A DNA stretch of 42,788 nucleotides. Source: Ilumatobacteraceae bacterium. GTDB taxonomy: Bacteria; Actinomycetota; Acidimicrobiia; Acidimicrobiales; Ilumatobacteraceae. The notes beneath the pieces were generated by a model. It was not told where the DNA came from. It made no database searches and was given only the letters and a program-made list of their open reading frames with translations. The stretch's first letter is position 1, and each line of letters starts with the position of its first letter. The stretch lies in NCBI GenBank assembly GCA_017859395.1, contig JAFMNE010000019.1, forward strand, positions 1-42,788. The letters are read 5' to 3'. The position numbers and the translations under genes are program-made. This document shows positions 35,440 through 42,788 of this stretch, in pieces.

Positions 35440-36354
35440 ATGGATTTGCGCCAACTGACGACTCTGGTCGCTATCGCCGAACATGGAAGCTTCTCGTCAG
35501 CCGCGCGAGCCCTGTACACGGTCCAGTCAAATGTCTCGGCCCATATCGCGAAACTTGAACGCACGCTCGGAGTCAGCCTTGTAGAACGGACGACCGGGCG
35601 GCTTACCGAAGAAGGGCAACGAGTCGTCGACGGCGCCCGGCGAATCCTGAACGAGTTGGACGACATCCGTTCGGACATCACAAGCGCCGACACCGACGTC
35701 GCCGGTGACGCCCGCATCGGTGTGATCGGAACCGTTGCCAGGTGGTTAATGGCCCCCCTGCTGAACCGTGTCGCGGCCGAGCATCCGCGAGTTCATCCGA
35801 TTATCAGTGAGGGAAGCACGTCCGCGCTCATTCCGAATGTTGTCAGTGGTCATCTCCATGCCGCGCTCGTTCACCTCCCACTCGACGAAGCCGACCTTGA
35901 TGTTCGACCGTTGTTCGAAGAAGAGTTGGTACTGCTGATACCCCCATCGCACCAGCTCGCTGATCGTCCTCCCACACAGTTATCAGACCTCGATGGTGTC
36001 CCCCTATTACTCCCCCCGCGTGGTTCGGCGTTACGACGTGTTCTCGAACGAGCAGCCGCGGATGCCGATATCGGGCTGGTTGCCATGAGCGAAATCGACG
36101 GAGTGCGATTGCTCGCGGCGCTTGCACTTGATGGACACGGAGCGGCGATTGTGCCCGCACCCGGAATTGCTGCCGAACCCGACAGCGGAGCAATCATTGC
36201 CAGACCTGATGGTCTTCCACGACGCACCGTCGGACTCGCCACACGTCGACGTCCGCGCCCGAGCGCCGCGACACGAGTTGTGATTGATGCACTCGAGGAA
36301 ACAATTAACGAACTACTGGACCCAGACACCGGCGTCCACCGTTTACAGCAGTAA
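35440..36354 (+). CDS. LysR family transcriptional regulator
   Basis: 304 aa from ATG 35440 (MDLRQLTTLVAIAEHGSFSS), the normal LysR opening. The winged helix covers about 1-60 (AARALYTVQSNVSAHIAKLERTLG), followed by a linker helix and a periplasmic-binding-like effector domain from about 90 (GDARIGVIGTVARW). The gene is divergent from the PAP2-type gene and followed, 46 bp after its stop, by a carboxyltransferase gene on the same strand. It could regulate either; the inverted repeats in the divergent gap favour control of itself and the PAP2-type gene. Confidence 0.93.
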   Translation: MDLRQLTTLVAIAEHGSFSSAARALYTVQSNVSAHIAKLERTLGVSLVERTTGRLTEEGQRVVDGARRILNELDDIRSDITSADTDVAGDARIGVIGTVARWLMAPLLNRVAAEHPRVHPIISEGSTSALIPNVVSGHLHAALVHLPLDEADLDVRPLFEEELVLLIPPSHQLADRPPTQLSDLDGVPLLLPPRGSALRRVLERAAADADIGLVAMSEIDGVRLLAALALDGHGAAIVPAPGIAAEPDSGAIIARPDGLPRRTVGLATRRRPRPSAATRVVIDALEETINELLDPDTGVHRLQQ

Positions 36355-36400
36355 TCAGCTGTCACCGAGTTGTCGGAGCGAGCGTCTAAGTTTGGCGCCG

Positions 36401-37789
36401 ATGTCCATCAGCGCCGATCCCATCGTGCCCACCTCTGGCGGTGGCACCGATCGCCTCAGTGTTCTCGCCCGTGTCCCCGGCAACGTTCGTGCCGATGTGT
36501 GTGCCATCGCTGGCCGGAAGGTCGTCCTAGTTGAATTCGACGAGAGTGACCCCGCACCACCACTGACGTCGGAGATGACCACGGTGATGGGTGCGGGGGT
36601 TACCCACGCGATCAATGAGGCCATTCCCTTCGTTCTCATCGTGAATTCCGCCGGTGCAGATGTGCGGGAGGGAATAGCTCCCCTCGCCGGATGGGGCGCA
36701 GTCGCGGCCCACATGACCCGCGCCAGCGGCCTGATACCCATTTTCGCAATCGTCGACGGGCCAGCAGTGTCCGGTCCTGCACTGCTTCTCGGTCTCGCCG
36801 ATGTTGTCGTGATGACCGAAGATGCGTACGCATTCGTCAATGGGCCAATGATGGTCGAGCAGTTCACAGGGGTTGCTATCGACAAGGCCGAGCTTGGTTC
36901 GGCCGCGATGATGTCCTCCCACGCCGGTGTCGGCGCGGTCGTTGTGCCACGTCGCCGCGACGCGGTCGACGCGGTTGGTGAATTGCTGGCCTATTTTCCA
37001 GATAGCGCCAGTGTTGCGCCGCCGCGCCACGATCGCCACGATCCTGCCGATCGATTGTGCCCAGAACTTGCCGACGTCCTGCCCGAATCATCGTCAGGCG
37101 GGTACGACGTGCGCCGGGTAGCAGAGTCGATCGTTGACGACGGATCTCTCTATGAGGTGCGCAGCGGATGGGCCACAAATGTTGTCACCGCATTCGCCAC
37201 AATTGACGGACGACCAATCGGAGTCATCGCCAATCAACCCATCGCGTTGGCCGGAACGCTCGACATCTTGGCATCGCAGAAGGCGGCTCGGTTCGTGAAC
37301 ACCTGTGACGCCTTCGGGCTCGGACTGCTCACGCTGGTGGACACGCCAGGCTTTTATCCCGGCAAAGATCTCGAGTGGCGCGGAATGATTCGCCACGGTG
37401 CACAGCTGGTGTACGCCTACGGCCAGGCAACTGTGCCCCGTGTCTGTGTGGTCCTCCGCAAGTCATATGGCGGCGCGTACATCGTGATGGATTCGAAGAC
37501 CATGGGCAACGACGTGTGCCTCGCGTGGCCATGGTCGGAACTTGCGGTGATGGGCGCGGGGCAAGCGGCAGCAATTCTGCGTCGGGGTGCCGATCCGGAC
37601 GAGACCGCCGCCTTCATCGAGGACTACAGCGAACGACTTCTCAACCCCTACGTGGCAGCTGAGCGGGGCTTCGTCGATGACGTCATCGAGCCACATGAAA
37701 CACGGCAACGTGTGGCGGCTGCATTCGAGATGCTCGCGACCAAACGTGAGGCACTCCCCCGACGCCGGCATGGAAATAGCCCTCTGTGA
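36401..37789 (+). CDS. Acyl-CoA carboxylase, carboxyltransferase (beta) subunit-like protein
   Basis: 462 aa from ATG 36401. Two crotonase-fold carboxyltransferase halves are visible. The N-terminal half has GADVREGIAPLAGWG and GLADVVVMTEDAYAFVNGP. The C-terminal half has TLVDTPGFYPGKDLEWRGMIRHGAQLVYAY, RKSYGGAYIVM and AWPWSELAVMGAGQAA. The N-terminal oxyanion segment usually reads GPCAGGA; here it is GPAVSGPA. The protein is shorter than typical AccD/PccB (510-550 aa). No biotin-carboxylase or biotin-carrier gene is nearby, so a partner must be encoded elsewhere. Substrate (acetyl-, propionyl- or other CoA) cannot be decided. Confidence 0.87.
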   Translation: MSISADPIVPTSGGGTDRLSVLARVPGNVRADVCAIAGRKVVLVEFDESDPAPPLTSEMTTVMGAGVTHAINEAIPFVLIVNSAGADVREGIAPLAGWGAVAAHMTRASGLIPIFAIVDGPAVSGPALLLGLADVVVMTEDAYAFVNGPMMVEQFTGVAIDKAELGSAAMMSSHAGVGAVVVPRRRDAVDAVGELLAYFPDSASVAPPRHDRHDPADRLCPELADVLPESSSGGYDVRRVAESIVDDGSLYEVRSGWATNVVTAFATIDGRPIGVIANQPIALAGTLDILASQKAARFVNTCDAFGLGLLTLVDTPGFYPGKDLEWRGMIRHGAQLVYAYGQATVPRVCVVLRKSYGGAYIVMDSKTMGNDVCLAWPWSELAVMGAGQAAAILRRGADPDETAAFIEDYSERLLNPYVAAERGFVDDVIEPHETRQRVAAAFEMLATKREALPRRRHGNSPL

Positions 37790-37865
37790 CCCTGACTGCA
37801 TGAGTCCCATTGGTCGCTGATCGGCGTCAGGGGGTACATTGCCCCGGTACACCCCGCGAACACAA

Positions 37866-37872
37866 CGGAGGA
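37866..37872 (+). promoter_or_regulatory. Strong Shine-Dalgarno site (cggagga) that fixes the citrate synthase start
   Basis: The sequence ggagga at 37867-37872 lies 5 bp before GTG 37878. It is one of the clearest ribosome-binding sites in the window, where many genes instead start by stop/start overlap. It supports GTG 37878 over upstream in-frame starts as far as 37839. Confidence 0.8.
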
Positions 37873-37877
37873 CCCCC

Positions 37878-39146
37878 GTGCCCGAGACGATCACCATCAC
37901 CGATGACCGCACCGGCAAGACAGTGACCGTACCGATCGAGGGAGGCGTGTTTCCCGCCTCGGCGATTCGCGAACTCGACGCTTCGTTGTACGTCTACGAC
38001 CCCGCGTACATGCAGACGGCGTCGTGCAAATCCGCAATCACCTACCTCGACGGTGGCAGCGGCATCCTCCGGTACCGCGGCTACCCCATCGAACAGCTCG
38101 CGGAAAAGTCGACGTTCCTCGAGGTTGCCTACCTTTTGCTGAACGGAGATCTGCCAACACAGGCCGAACTCGATGTGTGGACCCATGACGTCACTCACCA
38201 CACTTTCATTCACGAGAACATGCGCAAGCGGTTCGTCGATGGGTTCCACTACGACGCCCACCCCATGGGCATGTTCGTGTCAGCTCTTGCCGCTCTCGGC
38301 ACGTTCTATGACGGTGCCAAAGACATCGACAGCGCTGATAGCCGCCACAAGCAGGTCCTCCGGCTGATCGCGAAAACCCCCACAATTGCCGCGATGTGCC
38401 ATCGCTTCTCAGTCGGTCTCCCCTTCAACTACCCCGACAACGATCTGAGTTTCCCGGGCAACTTCTTATCGATGATGTGGAAGGTTGGCGATGACTACGC
38501 CGTCGATCCCGTGCTCGAACGCGCGATGGACGTTCTCTTCATCCTCCACGCCGACCACGAGCAGAACTGCGGCACGACCGCGATGAGGGTCGTCGGATCC
38601 TCAAATGCCGACCCGTACTCGTCGGCCGCTGCAGCCGCAAGCGCGCTCTACGGCCCCTTGCACGGCGGCGCCAACGAAGCGGTGGTGCGAATGCTCACCG
38701 AGATCGGATCGGTGGACAACGTCCCGGCATTTATCGACTCGGTCAAGGAGGGCAAAGGTCGCCTCATGGGCTTTGGTCACCGGGTGTACAAGAACTACGA
38801 CCCTCGCGCGCGCATTATCAAAGACACTGCCTACGAGGTGTTCGAGGTCACCGGCAAGAACCCACTACTCGACATTGCTCTCAAGCTCGAAGAGGCCGCG
38901 TTGCAGGACCCCTATTTCGTGGATCGCAAGCTGTACCCGAACGTCGACTTCTACTCCGGCTTGATCTACCAGGCGATGGGCTTCCCAGTTGAGATGTTCA
39001 CCGTTCTGTTCGCAATTCCCCGGACCGCCGGGTGGCTGGCGCACTGGCAAGAACTCCTGGCTGACGGCGACCAGAAAATTTCTCGGCCACGCCAGTGGTA
39101 CACGGGTCCAAACGAGCGCGATTACATCGCGATGTCTGATCGCTGA
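37878..39146 (+). CDS. gltA: Citrate synthase (type II)
   Basis: 422 aa from GTG 37878, chosen because of the SD 5 bp upstream. The N-terminal small beta domain (ITITDDRTGKTVTVPI) marks the type II hexameric branch with potential NADH or ATP sensitivity. Catalytic residues are His262 (LYGPLHGGANEAV), His301 (GFGHRVYKNYDPRA) and Asp357 (NVDFYSGLIY). It condenses oxaloacetate and acetyl-CoA. Methylcitrate synthase activity cannot be excluded, but this length and N-terminal domain fit true citrate synthase. The acyl-CoA dehydrogenase starts 2 bp after the stop. Confidence 0.97.
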   Translation: MPETITITDDRTGKTVTVPIEGGVFPASAIRELDASLYVYDPAYMQTASCKSAITYLDGGSGILRYRGYPIEQLAEKSTFLEVAYLLLNGDLPTQAELDVWTHDVTHHTFIHENMRKRFVDGFHYDAHPMGMFVSALAALGTFYDGAKDIDSADSRHKQVLRLIAKTPTIAAMCHRFSVGLPFNYPDNDLSFPGNFLSMMWKVGDDYAVDPVLERAMDVLFILHADHEQNCGTTAMRVVGSSNADPYSSAAAAASALYGPLHGGANEAVVRMLTEIGSVDNVPAFIDSVKEGKGRLMGFGHRVYKNYDPRARIIKDTAYEVFEVTGKNPLLDIALKLEEAALQDPYFVDRKLYPNVDFYSGLIYQAMGFPVEMFTVLFAIPRTAGWLAHWQELLADGDQKISRPRQWYTGPNERDYIAMSDR

Positions 39147-39148
39147 TC

Positions 39149-40255
39149 GTGGATTTCTCCTGGACCCCGCAGCAGGAACAGTTGCGCCAGGAGGCGCGGG
39201 AGTTCGCTGCTGATGCGGTCGCTCGGTATGGGCGCCATAACGACTCGTGGATTAACGGCTACTCGGCTGAGTTTGCGCACGAATTAGGAGAGCGCGGCTG
39301 GATTGGCCTCACTTGGCCCACTGAACATGGCGGTGGCGGGCGACCCGCTATCGATCGTCTGATCATCGGGGAGGAACTCATTGCCGCCGGTGCACCGATT
39401 GCTGCGATGTGGTTCGCCGACCGTCAAATGGGGCCAGCACTGATCGGGTTCGGCACGCAGGACCAACGCGATGCCTACATTCCTGGAATCTTGGCTGGGC
39501 GCACCACATGGTGCATCGGGATGAGCGAGCCCAACTCCGGCAGCGATCTCGCATCTCTCACGACATCCGCAGTGCGTGACGGCGATGACTTCGTGATCAA
39601 CGGTCAAAAGATCTGGACCAGCTTCGGCGCCGTAGCGGACTACTGCTATCTGATCTGCCGCACGTCCTCGGACGGCCCACCGCATCAGGGCATCAGCGAA
39701 ATCATTGTCCCGATGGACACCCCCGGTATTGAAGTGCGTCCCATCAAGGACATGACCACAAACCTCCACTTCACAGAGGTCTTCTACACCGACGTCCGGG
39801 TGCCTGCACACAATCTGGTGGGGGTTGAGGGCAATGCCTTCCGCCAAACCATGAAACAACTTGAACATGAACGAGGCGGCATCGATCGGTTGGTATCCAA
39901 CCGTGCACTATTTGAGATTGCCCGTGATCGGGCCGACACATCTCATCCGCTGATTCGTCAAGAGCTCGCAGCTTTGGAAACCGGCTACCGCTTGGGGCGT
40001 ACGCTGGTCATCCGAGAGGTCCTCGGACAGGCGCCGGCGGGATTCTCCGCCGCGACAAAGTGCTTCTGCACAGAGCACGAATGGCGCGTGGCCCAGTTCG
40101 CCGCACGTGTCCTCGGAGCAGATGCGATGGTGTGGGACGACATCACGCGCGGCCTTGTGTACGCGCCTGGGTACACCATCATGGGCGGCACATCAGACAT
40201 CATGCGCAACATCTTGGGTGAACGGGTGTTGGGCCTTCCTCGCGAACCTCGCTGA
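39149..40255 (+). CDS. Acyl-CoA dehydrogenase family protein (FadE-like)
   Basis: 368 aa from GTG 39149. FAD-binding features are WCIGMSEPNSGSDLASL (about 121-137) and KIWTSFGAVADYCYLICRT; the C-terminus ends GYTIMGGTSDIMRNILGERVLGLP. The position of the catalytic Glu in MCAD (YEGT) is Gly here (GGT). In long-chain and isovaleryl-type enzymes the base lies on another helix; the segment QLEHERGGIDRL may supply it. It oxidises an acyl-CoA to the 2-enoyl-CoA, passing electrons to ETF. Only 2 bp separate it from gltA, so they are likely co-transcribed. It converges on the LLM gene (25 bp). Confidence 0.92.
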   Translation: MDFSWTPQQEQLRQEAREFAADAVARYGRHNDSWINGYSAEFAHELGERGWIGLTWPTEHGGGGRPAIDRLIIGEELIAAGAPIAAMWFADRQMGPALIGFGTQDQRDAYIPGILAGRTTWCIGMSEPNSGSDLASLTTSAVRDGDDFVINGQKIWTSFGAVADYCYLICRTSSDGPPHQGISEIIVPMDTPGIEVRPIKDMTTNLHFTEVFYTDVRVPAHNLVGVEGNAFRQTMKQLEHERGGIDRLVSNRALFEIARDRADTSHPLIRQELAALETGYRLGRTLVIREVLGQAPAGFSAATKCFCTEHEWRVAQFAARVLGADAMVWDDITRGLVYAPGYTIMGGTSDIMRNILGERVLGLPREPR

Positions 40256-40280
40256 GGCCGACCAACGCGCTGCAACTTGC

Positions 40281-41327
40281 TCAGTCGAGAAGGGTGCGCA
40301 GGCGCTCCACAACGCGAACCGGGTCATCACCGACGGGAGTAATGGACAGGTGCGAGACGCCGGCCTCCCGGTACGCCGCCAGGCGCTCTCGTACCTCACC
40401 GGGAGTCCCGACGAGATTCGTGCGTTCCAGCATTTCGGCGGGCACGGCTTGGGCAGCGCCAGCCTTGTCGCCGGACAGGTACAGATCTTGGATGCGGATG
40501 GCTTCGTCGACGTACCCATATTTCTGGCAGATCGTGTTGTAGAAGTTCTTGTCGCGCGCTCCCATGCCACCCACATAGAGCGCCACATTCGGCCGCGCGG
40601 CATCAAGAATTGCCGACCGCTTTTCGGGGGTCATTGATTCGTCGATTGCGACCATGCCTCCAGCTGAAATCTGTAATGGCGGCAATGCCGGATCACGGTC
40701 GGCCGTACCTGCCTTCAAATCGTCGCCCCACACCGTGTGGAATTTCTCGGGGTCGAAGAAAATTGGCAGCCAACCGTCGGCATAGCGTGCGGTCGCCTTC
40801 ACCGACAGTCCCATGAGCGATGCCCAGAAAATCGGGATGTCGCTGCGCACCGGATGGTTGATGAGCTTCAATGCCTTCCCCAGACCGGTGCCGTAACCCT
40901 CGGGGAGAGGAACAGACACGGCCGACCCCTCGTAAACGACCGGTTCGCGGCGCCACACCATCCGACAGATGTTGATGTAGTCCCTGATTCGCGCCATGGG
41001 TTGCTCGTATGGAACCCCATGGAATCCTTCGATGACCTGTGGCCCCGAGGCGCCGAGCCCGAGCACAAAACGCCCATCGCTGACATAATCCAAACCGGCA
41101 GCAGTCTGAGCCATGCACGACGCTGTTCGGGAGTACACATTCAAAATCCCCGAACCGATCGTGATCGTTGACGTCTTTGCGGCGAGATAACCCATCTGCG
41201 AGACCGCGTCAAAGCTGTAAGCCTCAGGTACCCAGACGAGGTCCAATCCGGCAGACTCAAGATCAACAACCCTGTCGACATCTGCATGGAAGTCACCGGA
41301 GTAACTGATCATCATCGAGAGTTTCAT
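40281..41327 (-). CDS. LLM class F420-dependent oxidoreductase
   Basis: A 348-aa luciferase-like monooxygenase-fold protein. Characteristic elements are DLVWVPEAYSFDAVSQMGYLAAKT near the N-terminus, LDYVSDGRFVLGLGASGPQVIEGFHG, and the C-terminal LVGTPGEVRERLAAYREAGVSHLSITPVG. Actinobacterial members with this layout generally use coenzyme F420 (some use FMN). The substrate is unknown. The 103 bp between its ATG and the upstream DUF1295 stop contain no other gene that I can support. Confidence 0.92.
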   Translation of the reverse strand: MKLSMMISYSGDFHADVDRVVDLESAGLDLVWVPEAYSFDAVSQMGYLAAKTSTITIGSGILNVYSRTASCMAQTAAGLDYVSDGRFVLGLGASGPQVIEGFHGVPYEQPMARIRDYINICRMVWRREPVVYEGSAVSVPLPEGYGTGLGKALKLINHPVRSDIPIFWASLMGLSVKATARYADGWLPIFFDPEKFHTVWGDDLKAGTADRDPALPPLQISAGGMVAIDESMTPEKRSAILDAARPNVALYVGGMGARDKNFYNTICQKYGYVDEAIRIQDLYLSGDKAGAAQAVPAEMLERTNLVGTPGEVRERLAAYREAGVSHLSITPVGDDPVRVVERLRTLLD

Positions 41328-41430
41328 GCGGTCAACCTAGCCCGCAACGCATGGCACGGCCGTGGTGGACTGTTCATTGCAGTCGGCCCGGCACAGCAGT
41401 GCTTCACGATGCCGAACCGGCAGCGCCGGG

Positions 41431-42210
41431 TCAGCGCGCCGGGGGTCGCGGCAGGAACGCTGGCGTGCGTCGCACGTAGTCGTCCCAGCCCTCTTTGCGC
41501 TTGCTCAGGGAGCGCTCGAGCATGGCAACCCCCGACACCCGGACAAGCAGGAAGTTCATGAGCGTTCCGCCAATGATCCCCCACCATGCGACACCCACTG
41601 ACAGAACCGCGATAACGACGCCCCACCAGAACACGACATCGCCGAAATAGTTCGGGTGTCGCGTCCACGCCCACAGGCCCCGATCCATCAGCTTGCCGGC
41701 ATTGGACGGATCCGCGCGAAATGCGCGTAGTTGGATGTCCGCAGTGGTCTCAATGGCCAGACCGCATACCGCAACAAACGCACCAATCACAGCGAACACG
41801 CCGATACCGGGTGACGTGCCTGCGCGCACCAACTGCACGGGTAGCGACACGACCCACATCATCACGCCTTGAAGTACGAATACGGTGAGAAGGGAAATTA
41901 ACCAGAACCGCGGGCCCCAGCGTTTACGCATTGCACGGTACCGAAAGTCTTCTCCCCCGCCGTGATTTCGTATACCGAGGTGCGCCGACAGCCGCAGGCC
42001 CCACGCAGCAACAAGGACGGTCACCAACCAGTCGAGGGCGCCGGTGGTGTCGTCACGTACATGGGTCGTGATCGCGATGACAACAAACCCGCTGCCCCAC
42101 ACGATGTCAACAATGGATGCATTCCGAATCGCAATGCTCACCAACCACGTAGCGACCATGAGGATCGCGATCGCAACCACGGCAGTGAGAAGACTTGCTG
42201 GAGCACTCAT
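41431..42210 (-). CDS. DUF1295 (steroid 5-alpha-reductase-like) membrane protein
   Basis: 259 aa from ATG 42210, which overlaps the acyltransferase stop as TGATG; a longer frame to 42258 would lie inside that gene. It has about six or seven hydrophobic segments. The C-terminal signature LMDRGLWAWTRHPNYFGDVVFWWG is the DUF1295 and ICMT/5-alpha-reductase motif that binds NADPH or SAM. The family is usually annotated as 3-oxo-5-alpha-steroid 4-dehydrogenase-like; the reaction here is unknown. It is probably co-transcribed with the upstream acyltransferase. Confidence 0.88.
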   Translation of the reverse strand: MSAPASLLTAVVAIAILMVATWLVSIAIRNASIVDIVWGSGFVVIAITTHVRDDTTGALDWLVTVLVAAWGLRLSAHLGIRNHGGGEDFRYRAMRKRWGPRFWLISLLTVFVLQGVMMWVVSLPVQLVRAGTSPGIGVFAVIGAFVAVCGLAIETTADIQLRAFRADPSNAGKLMDRGLWAWTRHPNYFGDVVFWWGVVIAVLSVGVAWWGIIGGTLMNFLLVRVSGVAMLERSLSKRKEGWDDYVRRTPAFLPRPPAR

Positions 42211-42788
42211 CACTGCTGTTGTAGTCGCTTGGACACCTCGGCGTCCATCTCCAACCATCGTTGATCAAGCCAGGCCAGGCGGTCGTCACCCATGGGTACC
42301 TCGCTCCCCACCACACGTGTAAATGACAACTCGATCGGACCGACACCAGAGGCCAAACGTCGCCACATACCAGAGAAGGTATCCATCCCATCGAGACCCG
42401 TGTGCCGCGCAAAAATCACATCAATGCCAGGGGCAGCGTCCAATAATGCGTTCGTTCCGGCAGGCCGAATCGGCAGCAGTGCCGTGAGTGATTCGAGACG
42501 CGCGGCCCGCTCGGGCGACGTCTCACGAATTTTGGCCACTGCGCGCTGCCGCTTCGCAGAGTTGGCCCGGGTCCCTTCTGGGAAAATCACAACCACGGTT
42601 CCTGATTCAGGCTCGACGTCACGCGTGAGCGCACCAATCGCGGCCAATTCCTCACCACCATCCGCCGCAGACCGATCAAGGAAATGGTTCGGCAGTCGGA
42701 GCCCAACAACATCGAGACACGGGTCAGCGAGAAGTTCTCGCTTCAGCACATACCGAGGCTCCACACCACACTGAGTGATCGCCCACGC
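42210..42788 (-). CDS. PlsC-like acyltransferase, N-terminus beyond the right edge
   Basis: The frame is open to the last base of the window, so only 192 C-terminal codons are visible; an in-frame GTG at 42764 is inside the gene, not its start. IFPEGTRANSAKRQR is acyltransferase block III, and before it LLADPCLDVVGLRLPNHFLDRS resembles block II. The His-x4-Asp catalytic motif must lie upstream, outside the window. The C-terminal part has the LPIRPAGTNALLDAAP segment seen in the long-insert group of 1-acylglycerol-3-phosphate acyltransferases. The stop overlaps the DUF1295 start. Confidence 0.82.
   Translation of the reverse strand, partial: AWAITQCGVEPRYVLKRELLADPCLDVVGLRLPNHFLDRSAADGGEELAAIGALTRDVEPESGTVVVIFPEGTRANSAKRQRAVAKIRETSPERAARLESLTALLPIRPAGTNALLDAAPGIDVIFARHTGLDGMDTFSGMWRRLASGVGPIELSFTRVVGSEVPMGDDRLAWLDQRWLEMDAEVSKRLQQQ

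Noticed and set aside
37790-37832. Inverted repeat ccctgac / gtcaggg before gltA
   Set aside because: The 7-bp arms are 29 bp apart; this may be chance and there is no supporting context.
42210-42764. Complete 184-aa acyltransferase starting at 42764
   Set aside because: The frame continues without a stop to the window edge and the His-x4-Asp motif is missing, so this is an internal GTG of a gene truncated by the window.

Overview
The window looks like chromosomal core sequence from a high-GC actinobacterium, most probably of the class Acidimicrobiia. The evidence is a mycothiol synthase (mshD), an InhA-type enoyl reductase, an F420-type luciferase-like oxidoreductase, a DUF3499 protein, LysM and Septum_form-type envelope proteins with threonine-rich linkers, GC-rich third codon positions and frequent GTG starts. 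The class-level call is inference; a 16S or marker-gene placement would settle it. There are no IS elements, integrases, CRISPR arrays, rRNA genes or phage genes. No gene-free stretch exceeds 300 bp; the longest gaps are 35216-35439 (224 bp) and 8612-8755 (144 bp).

Layout. 1-330 is the 3' end of fabI/inhA. 338-5103 (minus) is a histidine cluster transcribed hisC-hisB-hisH-hisA-hisF plus an aldo/keto reductase; every his junction is a 4-bp stop/start overlap. 5136-7344 (plus) holds a 67-aa protein, mshD and rlmN. 7305-8611 (minus) is a DUF6285/phosphotransferase pair, separated from a divergent orphan ABC ATPase (8756-9562) by a tandem array of 16-bp repeats. 9531-12680 (minus) carries a 58-aa zinc-ribbon protein, a 2-hydroxyacid dehydrogenase, a membrane-tethered J-domain protein, a Septum_form-like protein, tRNA-Val(CAC), a DUF3499 protein and an SRPBCC protein. 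An MFS exporter (12738-14012), murF (minus) and ddl (plus) follow.

The most interesting region is 16415-23204. A TetR regulator and a divergent four-gene operon share a perfect 2x17-bp palindrome. The operon encodes an acyl-CoA reductase fused to a HAD phosphatase-like domain, an MDR alcohol dehydrogenase lacking the structural zinc cysteines, a LarA-like (nickel-pincer) protein and a PlsC-type acyltransferase. The last three starts overlap or nearly abut the preceding stops, so the set is very probably co-transcribed. It suggests an uncharacterised lipid or hydroxylated-metabolite pathway.

Downstream (minus): a LysM lipoprotein, gltD and gltB (ammonia assimilation) and a crotonase. Then plus: a nitroreductase, a mitochondrial-type aconitase and a second nitroreductase. 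An Aur1/PAP2-type membrane phosphatase (minus) is divergent from a LysR regulator across a region with several inverted repeats. The plus run continues with a carboxyltransferase, citrate synthase and an acyl-CoA dehydrogenase. The window ends with minus-strand genes: an LLM oxidoreductase, a DUF1295 membrane protein and an acyltransferase that runs off the right edge.

The sequence is compact: five convergent gene pairs overlap at their 3' ends (4 to 77 bp), and many same-strand junctions are ATGA, GTGA or TGATG overlaps.
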